A program made the position numbers and the translations under genes. The notes below the pieces were generated by a model, which had not been told where the DNA came from, did not search any database, and saw nothing but the letters and a program-made list of their open reading frames with translations. From the NCBI RefSeq assembly GCF_000003815.2, contig NC_049997.1, positions 14,174,067 through 14,238,066 of the forward strand: a DNA stretch of 64,000 nt. Direction: 5' to 3'. Shown in pieces: positions 40,201 to 52,200 of the stretch (within the stretch, counting starts at the first letter, position 1; every line of letters begins with the position of its first letter). This stretch comes from Branchiostoma floridae (lineage: Eukaryota; Chordata; Leptocardii; Amphioxiformes; Branchiostomatidae).

Positions 40201-43200
40201 ACTGTACATTTCGGTCAATGTGATAATTTTTGTCTCACGTGTTATTGAATGTCATGTCACCAATGTCATTCACATCTAAATTCCAACTACAGATTTTAGT
40301 TGAACTACCACTTTTTCATAATTCGACAGTTCAGATTAAACATATGTGGACTATTGTGTTTTTAAGCAACTGATTTGGAATATGCAATGATGACATAATG
40401 TCAAGATCTGATATCATCTGGAGTCCACCTACATTATGACTGACTACCAACTCTGAATTCTACATCCTGCCAATGCCTCAACTCTGAACTTTTGTCCTTC
40501 ACTTCCTGTCACAACATATCGAAATGTATATGTAGTACACATGCATATAACCTAAAGCTATGTAAGCACTGATTATATAAATCAACTGACCATAAATTCC
40601 CTTTCCAGGCAACCCTTCAGTTGAAAAAACAGAGGAGGAATCTGCACACCAGGCAGTCGACTACTATGAAATTGCAGTTGGAACGGACCGACTGTACAAG
40701 TCTACCCGCAACAACATCATTGACTTCACCAATGTGGGGCTGAACAAAACCTGGACCTTCTTCTTCGTGGAGAATCTGGTCCCAAAGACTGGGATCTACT
40801 ATGTGACTGTGCGAGCCTCCAGCGCTAACTACGCCCAGGTGGAGGTCACCTCTAATGGGATCAGGGTGGGCTGTGATGGTGGTGTCACAGGTGACTGTTT
40901 CCTTTGTAGCTTTAACAAAAGACATTATATATGGTTCTTGCTTTAACCTTCAGGCTATATGTAGCTATTGGGCACAAGTATTGTTTTTGACTTGTGTGCA
41001 TGAAACCAATATATGTGTAGAATATGTGATAGTGTGTGTGCATATTGTGTGTTTTCACACTGCAGTTTCTGAATGTTCTGCCTGAGGGAGCAGTAAAATT
41101 TCTAGTGTATGTTCTATGTCTGCCTACATAAAGGGAATGGAGATATTGCTGTATGCATGTAATACATATTCTGCCAAAGGGAATGAAGTTTGCAATTGCT
41201 GATTGCCTTTTTTTGGTTTTGCAGAAAGTCCCAAATTGTCTTAGAGAATGTCATCGTTTGGCAAAATCATCTAGGCCATCTTGAACAAGCATATGATTGT
41301 GTAAGCCTACAGAATATAGAAATTATAAATTAATAAAAAAACAGTATCCTAAACCTGAGTGGTAACACTTTTTTGTCCACAGCTGGTGATGTAACAGTGC
41401 CAGCCTTCATCAACTCCCCGTCCAAAGTACTGGTGGAATGGTCCAATTTTGAAACAGAAGCAGAAGGCATTCACCTGAACTTCGTTGGCATCGGGCACAA
41501 GACTGACAACACCACAGCCTACCAGGATGTACATGCACTGCATTGCAAGGACATGGTCAGTTTTTGTAGGGCAATATTTTTTTGTTCAGTGTTGATAGCA
41601 TACATGATGTACATGTACCTAATACATTAAAGCAAGTCATAGCAGACCATTTTAAAAAAAAATGGTCTGATATGACTTGCTTTAATGTATTAGGTTATTA
41701 GGTAAGTAACGATCAGAAATGGTTGCAATGTAAAAAGTTACCTCATCAAAGAGTATGACATGATTTCAATTTTAAAAAATCTTGTCAATGAGGTTTTTGT
41801 AACAATGTTTCTTTCTGCCTTGTCAATCATCTGTCTAGCTATAGGTTCATATTCTGTATGCTCCCAGTTTTAAGATCCTTTTTGTGACAGTTGAAGTCAA
41901 CAAAGCTGTTTTCAATGATACATGTTACGTCTTTAAGAATTTGCTTAATGATCATCATATTCTACATAATGGTGCAAAAGTTATCCTTTATTAGATCTCA
42001 ATTTGATATTTTCTGTTAATACAGTATAGTACAAGTCATAGTGTAAACATGTACAATGTACCATGAAGGACAGTCATGAAATAAGCTGATGAGAAGCAGT
42101 AGCAAAACTAACATTGTTCGTTTACCATTCTACAGATGGACACAAACAGTGAAGTGTACGCATCTCTCAACACCGACTTTTTCACCACCCTGGACTGGAC
42201 TGTGGTTGACAAGGACACCTTCTACAAGGCAGAGGGGTTAGACTTTCAGCATGATGAAGACTACTTTGCTACTGTCGTAGCCATGGATGTAACTGGTAAG
42301 ACTGTGTTGCTTGCATACTGGTTCAAACTGGTATCATTCTGGTTCAAACTGGTAAGATTCTGGGTCATACTGGTTCCAGGTGGCAAGAGTCTGGTTTCCG
42401 CTGGTTCATACTAGTTCCAAGTGGTAATGTATTCTGGTTTCTGGATCATACTGGCTCAAAGTGGTAATATTCTGGTTCATACTGGCTAATACCTGACAAC
42501 TATTCCTAACATTTTCATCAGATAATCAATGAATTTAGCTGTTGAGGAGTATTTTTTTGAATGTCTTTGACTTAAAGAATACAGATCATTGTGAAATCTA
42601 TGTCATATTACTTCCAAATAGAATGTTTGCTTGGCACGACTTAGACTATTCTACGTAACTATACTCAGATCATAATGGTTTAGCCATTTATTTTCCGATT
42701 TTGTACCATAATTATGGTAATATGAAATTAAAGCTACATCTACTTTACTCATAATAAGCATTGTTTTAGACACTCTGTGATCAACATTGCCACTATCATA
42801 TTCCAGGTGAATGTAACAAGACCACAGCAACATTCCATGTGGATCTCACAGATCCAATAGAGGGAAGACTGAGAGCTGGTCCATTGTATGATATGGTGAG
42901 TCAAAGCTCTATTTAACTAAATTTCATGGATATGATGATGATGATGATTTCATCCTTTTAAAGTATTGAAAATGATTGTGAACTCATTGTCACAAAAACA
43001 TCTGTAAAGAAGATTTATCTTTTAGATTTTAATGATGAATATGTGTAAGAATCCCAATTCCAAGGCACATGGAAAACGATTTTGACCTGTTGTTTTCTGT
43101 ATTTGATAGGTAATGACATATGTGGACAGCTCTGAGACCTTTGCGGTCAACTGGGAGGACTACTTGGACCCAGAGAGCGGCATTGCCTCCTATGAACTGG

Positions 43201-46200
43201 CCCTGTTCAAGGCAGCATCTTGTGCTGTGGAAGATGAAGATTCCTTGTCAGTTGAGGTAGACTGGATCCGGCTAAACAACTCCTACAGATCCTATGCGTT
43301 TGTGGAACTAGAACTAAGGGTAAGTGATAAATGATATACAAGTGGAAGCTTTCAATTTTTCTAATGTGTCTACATGTATAAGAGAGCAATTTTATAGCCA
43401 TGCATATGTATCACCAGAAAATGATGATCAAGAAAAGTTCATTGCCACCCAGACTTATGTGTTGACTGTCACATATACTTAATATCTACACATTGTCAAC
43501 CATAGGCTTGATCTGTTGATGTTTTTGTTACCTTCATTGACTCTTGGTGCCTTCCTCTGGCTGTTTCTACATATTGAACAACAAAGTTTCCAATCTGTTG
43601 TCCTATTATCAACTTTCAATATGGTGATATTTTATAATTATGTTATATCTGTTATTAAAAGCCAATTTCCATTCTTTTCAAAGTGTACAATGTAGATGAC
43701 TCTTTGGATTAGCACTAATAATATGATCTTTATTTACATGTTCCTGCCCAAGTGGGCTAAATGCAACAAATCCCATGATGGGATACTAAAGACTAAGTAC
43801 TATTACATGTAGTATTACAATTGAATAAACAATACATCTGCAGCTATGCTATCACTAAATCTAACATTTACATGCCTCTTCCCTTTTCTTAAAACATGTG
43901 ACTGTATACGAACTCACAGTGTTAATAATTAATTTAGATATTGAGCTGACTTGCACCAATTGTACATAACTTGACTGTGCTGTTCCAAACAGAATTACAT
44001 TTTTTTTTTTACTCAATGGTCACCACGTAACCATGAAGGCCACTCAAGGTTATGGGTTACATGATTGGAACTGTAACAGCAACTCTTTGCCCTAGGTCAG
44101 AAACATCATGATTGAGACCATCCAATTGCTCACTATTTCCTTCAACTTTTTGTCCGACAGACCAACATCCCTTACTATGTCCACCTGAGGGTGACCAACA
44201 ATGCTGGGTCGTCCATCCTGACTGTGTCCGCCCCCATCATCTATGACCTGTCCAAAATCTCCATCGGTTCCCTGGTGGATGGGCACAACTATACTGAAGA
44301 CCTGGAGTACCATGGAGACAACACAATACTGCCAGGTTCAGTAACAGTTTCTCTTGATTTTAATAAACATTCTTTGGATGTAATTATCTTATGTATGGTG
44401 GGGTTACTATTTTCCAAACCGAGGCCTGACGGGCTGTTTGCAAGGGCAAAGAATTTAACGTAACTATATGAATCTATACATTCACACAATGCTTAATACA
44501 TCTGGGTTTTTTAACAAAGTTTTGTGTGTTTTGTTGTCTTCTTTATCAAATTCTTTCAATCTTCACAAAAAATATCCAGGCAGGGCACCTGAGTGTTTGG
44601 AAATGTGACCCTAGCATTATTAGCTTCAACTATGGCAAAGACATATGGATGGCTGATAGAATCATTATTACTGCAGCAGCTGTAGTAGGCGAAAGCCTTA
44701 GCTTAAGTCTTCTCGAATTTTTGCTGATATTTATAAATATCTAACAATAAAAAAAATTAACCTTGCCTTTTAGATAGCGGCTTTTTTAACTAAAATTTAT
44801 TACTTTGAATCTTCTACAAGTCGATTTAAGCATCTAGTGTAGAATTGTCCCAGCTGATTTCTTTTCATCCCATTGCTCCAGGTATGTTCCTGCACCTTGC
44901 GGACCCAGGGGCTGAAGAGTGTCCCCGGACCCCCTCCCCCTTTACTGACGGGACCTGGCAGGAAGTCACCACCGACAAGCTATGGGGAATGTGCCAGGAC
45001 ACATCCAACTGTTGGAATGCCACCTTCAGGGCTAAACAGGTGAGATATGGTACATCTTGGAATGTTAATGGTTGTTCGGCCAAATTTTGAATCATCTCAA
45101 TTAGCCATACTGCTTCTGAGAATAATTTCATCAGGTCGGTAGAACATAGGATATTATTCATTTGGTGTTTTGTTTTACACTACCAGTACTGTATCGTACC
45201 TGCTTACGTTTTGATGTCAGACATCTTCCTCAGAGCTTTTAACTTGAGTAGTACTGCTTCCCACCGCTATATGTAGCCAATGTTGGTGACGCTTTTAAGT
45301 CAACCCCAGTGATGAACGTGGACAAGGGGGGTACAAACTTAGCCACGTTTGGGATTCTATTTTGGCTACATATAGCGGCAAGAAATAGAGCACTCCAGTT
45401 AGAAACTCTGAGGAAGATGTCTGATAGACACCCAAACATAACAGACAGTAAGAGACTGTTGCGCAAAAGAAAACTCCATCCTTATAATGGACATACTGCT
45501 AATGTTTGCAAACTTTAGTTGAAGATATAATACAGTAATAGGAAATTCTTGACTTTTAATGCTATGCCTTTTTCCCAAGGTTAAGATATCAGAAAACGGT
45601 GATGATATAAAGATCACCATGATTCGGGATGTCCAGAAACCACAGCTGTACACTGGTGCCATATACAGGCCTGCTGATATGCAGAAGGGTGGGACTTATC
45701 AGGTATGTAAATGATGAAATAATGATAATAATTGATTTTGACAAATTATCTCTTTCTATTAGGGAACGATTAAAAGCTCTTGATGTACCTGTACATGGAC
45801 ATATAAGAAGCCATGTTTATAACAATAATGGCTCAGAATTAAAAGTATTAGATCTTAGTGTGTGACTTTAAAAGATACTGCATAATTTTTTTTTTACATT
45901 CACACAGGTTGACATCCGAGCTGCTTCAGGCATAGCTGTTACCAATGTGCTGTTCTACACTGGTCCTGACGGTACTGTGGGGGACTTCAACTACTGCATG
46001 GACTGCTGCTTGAGTGATAGCGACTCTGTAAGTCTGTCTAGAAGTCAATTGCTGGCCCAGATGTTATCTTTATAATCAAGATTGTATGCCCTTTTGTTCT
46101 GACGATTTTTGTATGCCCTTTTGTTCTGACGATTTTTAATTCTTACCTCCAACCTCAGATCTAAGGATTGACTAGCTGAGGTGCTCTAACTTCTAAGATT

Positions 46201-49200
46201 GAAGGATATCATCCCTTTTTGATTTGTCGTCTTTCAAATTTTACAACAAAAATAAGCCTGCAGTTTCAAGAAAGGTTGATAGGTAGCCCTAACCAACACC
46301 AATTTTTCCAAGCCCATAAGCTACCTGCCACTCAAAAGATATGACCATAGCATGTTCAGAACATGTTAATCACCAAGACTGCTACACCAACATGTCCCTT
46401 TGTTTTTGCAGACATGTTGCCCAATGTGTAGATAAAGCAGATTGAGAAGTTGATCAACCATCTTGTTCCTTTCCCTTTGCAGAAGTATTGCCCAACCTGT
46501 ACCTGCAGTAGGTACACGGTGGTAGAAGAGCCTGAACCTGAGACTCAGGACACGAGTACGGCAGCATCAGACGCCCCGCCCTTCGCGGTCATTCCAGATC
46601 CGGTGTCCGGAGAGACTTACGAGGGAGACGAGAACGAACGATTTGTCACCCAGAGTGCCTGCGGCATGCAGATCCATCCCTCGGGTAGGACAGATTTTAG
46701 CTAAAGCAAATTTGCAAATCTAGTTTTGATTTGTATGAAGAAAAAAGCCAAAATATGAAATATGATTTTTTGCCAGGAAAATCTATAGTACCAGTACATG
46801 TATAATTACATGCGGAAGCAGGATGAAGCTGATATATTATTTCCAACACAAAGTGAAAATAGGACTTTCCCAAATTTTCCCAGACCACAAGTCTTAGTCA
46901 TGAAATAAGCAAGCCACCATTTCATGACGTGACTTTATGCAGATAAAACATGTAACATTTTGATCATTGGGTCATAAATTTCAGACAGTTTATAGTATTC
47001 CACCAACAAGATATTGCTGTATATGCATGGCTTCTTTCATTCTTCTTTTACTGTGCATGAAAAAAGTTTAATAAGCAGTAGATCACTTAGTCTTAATGTC
47101 CTCCTTGTAATGTTTTGATGTGCTGTTAAGTAAGGAAATATAATGAGCCTTGTGACAGTCATCATTGCTGCTTAAGCCATGATTACCTTGTATTTTTATA
47201 AAGGGACGTCAAACTCAAAGCTGATTCTGTGGTGCCGATACCACAATGATGTGTACAATCCCACGTACAAGGACGTCTACCTGAACTTTGACCCATCAAG
47301 ACAATGGTACACCTACAAATTTGTGTTCAAGCGAACAACTTGGGAAAGTCTGGTAAGTTGTGTGTCATAACTTACAATCATAACTTATTTCAATCATTTC
47401 TCTGCTTATGGAGCCGAAGTATTTGGTAGGGAGGTGGCGATGGCTAGAAAAGGGTCATACTAGGCCACTATAAGAGTTAATAATTTTTTTTAAAAACTTT
47501 CAATGAAGGCAGTAACACGTTAATACTAGACTAATACTAAGTATTTTCTGTGTTTTTTTCTATACTTTTTTATCCAACACAACACTCATAACACAAATGA
47601 CTGAAAGATTCTTTTGTCTTCATTTTGCCACACCTACTTGGAAAGGACATGTGACTTTTTTTAAATGTCTCATACAGGGTTCTAGCCAGCATCTGTCCTG
47701 ACAGAATTTTGCTGCTGGGGACGAACATGTTAATCTCCCAGTTTACTAAAGGTCTGCATTTAAGAAAGTGTGTGCGTACAATGTATATAAGAGTAAAACT
47801 CCGTGTACGTTTTACATGAAACCATGTCTCTAAAATATACTGTGCAACAAGCGGGATTTCAATGCAACGTTAAAAAAAAACCAACCAGTGTTCGCTCATT
47901 CGCAATACGTTCTACCGACGTGTTGTCTCATACAGGGTTCTGGCCAGCATCCGACCTGACAGAATTTTGCTGCTGGGGATGGACAAAAATCTTGCCCATT
48001 CCATCCTTTGTGACCGACAAAAATTTGGCAAATAAGGATATTCATTGAACCAGCACATTGGCCCCTCAAAATAAAGAAAATAGCATTTCAGAGGGCCTCG
48101 ATTTCAAATTTTTCCCATGGAGCATACCTCAAGACCCAATAGGATTGTCGCATCTTTGACAGGATTTTAATTAAAATCCAGGCTAGCTAGAACGCTGATC
48201 TCATGTTTTTTCTTTGTATAATTCTGCTTGCAGGAGGACTGGTCCTTAGAGCTGTACATAGATGACCAGATGTGGGCCATGATTTCCGGGCTCCCTGCCT
48301 TCAACGACACCACCAAGCTCATGTTCAGCATGTGGAACAAGGATAACCAGGTGCCAGAACTGGAGGACAAGTTCAACCCATTTGAAACCTACGCTTATTT
48401 CCGAAGAGTCATGTGAGTAGCACATTTGTCAATTATGAGTATGGGTCTGAGATTCATAATCATGTAAAGATAATGCATATTGTCTTTTAAAAAAGGAAAT
48501 ATGATACATGTGGATGATCTGGCAAGGTATTGGCCCCTTGCATCTCTTATTATGACTTGCCAGGCAGCACAGCCCTTAGCTATAAGCAGGTTCATGGTTT
48601 CAACTATAAGCATATATGAGGTCAAAGGTGAAGGCCCCTAACATGTAAAAACTCAGTTCTTGTCTTGGCCATGCTCTTTACATGTCCACCCATTGGTTTG
48701 CTTATTTCTCCATGGCCCTCAACTTTACATATCATTCATTTACTATCAATACATCACACTGACTGAGCATGCATAGTTGGAACCATGAACTCACTTATTG
48801 TTTCAGTATCTTCTAGTGCTAGTCCTGTGTCCTCTTTTATTTGTACTTTCCATCACTTTTGGGAGTCTTTATAATGGTCATAGGCTGAAGAAGTTCTAGT
48901 GACATGCATTACTGGTGTAGTAGATTACACTATGCAAATACTCAGGTTCAGTCTTTAATGCTTGTAAAGAGACTTGAAACATTGACATCTTTTGCCCTAA
49001 ATTTTTGGCACTGCTGGTTAAAAAAGAGTTGCAAAGTTGATATCTTTTGCCCTTTATTCTTGTTACAGACTCCCCCCACCCAGTGATGTACTGTGCAGAT
49101 ATGGCCGCCCGTGGAGAGGCAACACTGCACCAATCATCAAGTACTACGGAGGGGTGATGTCGGAAGATGTGAATGGCACTGCGTACCAAGTCGTGGACTT

Positions 49201-52200
49201 CAGAGAGGTTTGTTTATTTGTTTGTTTAACTGGTAAACCACCACAAAATGTTACACACCAGGTTTGTACTTATTAGTAAGCCCCTACATACTACAAGAAC
49301 TGCCCAAGGCAATGGAGGATAGGGAAGGATGGAGGAAGAGAGTCATGGCCATCCATCCAACCAGCATGCCCGGATGATGATGAGTAAGTTCACAATGCAC
49401 CAGTCTGATAGGTCAGATCCACAGATACATTGATGGACCCCATTAGTGATAAGTGTGGTGGGTTCTTTGATTTACACAAAGAGGGGGGTCACCTCACAGA
49501 CAGACATGTATCATTATGGAACCAAGCAAATAAAAAATAAAAAATGTTTGCCCCATTTTCTACCTTCAAATACCATGCCAGCATTTGACTTGGTTTTACA
49601 TTGCATTATACACACAATGTCCTTTGAAAAATACATGTCTTTCAAAAAAAGATCTGAGAGCTGTAACATTGCAAAATAATTTAAAAAATGTATCTAAAGG
49701 GCTATGGTACAATTTGTTGTCAACACATCCAACATAAATATTTGTCAGATCCTTTTTTACCTGGATGGTATTTCAGCACCATGGAAAGCTCTGTCTCTGA
49801 GATTATCAAACAACTAATACTATGCATCTTGAAGAGGCTATCATAAACTTTCTTATCATTACATCTACAAGAAATGCTTGTCAGATCTCATTTGTGGGTG
49901 GATGGCATTTCAGCACCATGAAAAGCGGGGCTCTGACAATATATAAAATCTAATACTGTACATCTTGAAGAGGCTATTATACGATTTGTTATCAACACAT
50001 CCACCATAAATACTTGCTGAACCTTCTTTTTTACCTGGATGGCATTTCAGCACCATGAAAAGCTGTGCCTCTGAGAATATCCAACATCTGAAACTTACAT
50101 CTTGAAGTGGCTATTATACAATTTGTTATCAAAACATCTAACATAAATACTTGTTGGACCGGTTCTTTTTTACCTGGATGGCATTTCAGCACCATAAAAA
50201 GTGAGGCTCTGAGAATATTCAAAATCTAATATACTGTACATCTTTAAATATTCACGATGGCTCCATTTTCACCATTTTTCCATAACTGTTTAATGTATTC
50301 AGTTTCATGTAATTACTGAGTGTACACTGTGTCAATTGCAAAGTTTAACTTAAAACACTTCAAGAAAGCTAGTTCACCCTCCTACTACAATATTATGCCC
50401 TCACAAAAACATGATTGAGTTTACAGTAATTGTTGCTACCTTTCCACAGATCTACGACCCATGTATCGCGTGTCTGGATGGATGCAGCAGGTTTGCCTGT
50501 GACCCCACATGTGACGGCCAGGCTAGTGAGAACATCGAGGTCAAGTTCAACCTGACCGACCTCGCCCTCCCCACCACCAGAACAGTCACAGATGAGGATG
50601 GGGAGGAGGAGACCTATGCCATCCCTTACAAACTCATAGGTTAGAGTGTATAGTAGTAATGTTGTATTGCAGACTGGTGTGTGATGATTAGTTTGAAATG
50701 TGCATGCACAGTGTGGGTCATACAAATGTATGTCAAAGTTAAAGAGTAAGTAACATTTGAAGAGTATTTTTCTTCTTTATCCGAACATGAACTTTATGTG
50801 ACATATTATTTCATTTTGGTCTTAAAATGAGTTCAGCTTTTCCTTAGTAACAAATTCTGACCTGCTTACACAAGAATTGGCACAAATAGACTTAATAGAC
50901 AAAAGAATTATAGAACAGTGCAATCCTGAAATAGAAATTTGATTCTAGATATGTGTACTATAACTAAGAGAAACCCACTGGTAATATTACTAGTATTTCA
51001 GGTACTAACCAAATTTTGTTGAATCATTCTTTTTTCCCACAGTGAGAGCCTTGTCTGCAAAGGGCCAGACTGTGAACACTACTTCTAATGGCTTCTACAT
51101 TGACATGACCCCTCCAACGTTGGAGTCATCGTTCCACTTTGATAAGGCACAGGGTGACAAGCCAACATCCTACCAACAGTCCAATGACACCATCAAGGCT
51201 TACTGGAGGTTCACAGACTCAGACAGTGGAATCAAGGTAAAGCCCCTGTCAAACAAAACTGACCATGGCCCCCTGGCCTTCTCCAGACCATCAGGGTTGG
51301 ACAAGTCCACTAGCCCGATTGTCCTGGGCAAGTGAAAGTGCCAATTGGGCTAGTGTATGCCTTACCCCACTTGTCCGATAGGACAAGTAAGATTTTTCCA
51401 TGAGTGAAGTTATGATGTACTTGTTCCTTTTCACAGTCATGGCATCAAGCATTGGTCAACACAGAAAGATAAAGCCAATTTTAAAAGAATTCCATTGCTG
51501 GAAGTGAAAATACATAGAAAGAATGTCAAATACATTTTGGGCAAGTGAAAAGTTGATTCGGGCAAGTAGATTTTTTATGTACTTGCCCGATAGGACATTC
51601 AAGTAAATTTCAGAAGACTTGTCCAACACTGGACCATGGTTTGGAGTTAGTCATGAGACATAGGCAAGTCTGTAGTTGGGAGTGGGTCAGCAATTGTCAT
51701 GAGGGGGAAAACGTAACTATGTAAGAGACTTCGTTTTGAATGATATTTACCCTTCGTTGTGTGCTTTGCATCTTTTGTAAACTGTTCTCTGATCTTTTGT
51801 TAACACAGGAAATCTTCTGGGCCATATTTGACAATGATGGCACACAGCTTCAGGACTACGAATCTGTGGGAATCAACCAGACTGCAGAGAACAGCACCTT
51901 GGCAGGTCGACTTCTAAACAACCACACCTGTTATGTAGCCTTGAAGGCTGTCAACAAGGCAGGACTTATTGGGACTGGTACTACATCAGGTAAGATTAAC
52001 CACTGTCTGGTTTCCACATGCTGAGCAAGATGATATTGACAGGAAAGTAGGTCAAAGGTCCCAGAAAGATCATAGAATAGGTTATGTCATTTCCTGTCTT
52101 CAATTTACAGTGCTATATGCATGTTTGTTGCCATACAATAGCCAGTGGGAAAATACATTATACAGAATCATAAATTAATCCACATTAATCCATTAGAAAA

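Noticed and set aside
44580-44735. Possible extra exon between exons 59 and 60 (open frame with VWKCDPSIISFNYG).
   Set aside because: The acceptor at 44579 would enter in the wrong phase and reach tga after nine codons, there is no matching donor, and exons 59 and 60 already join in phase.
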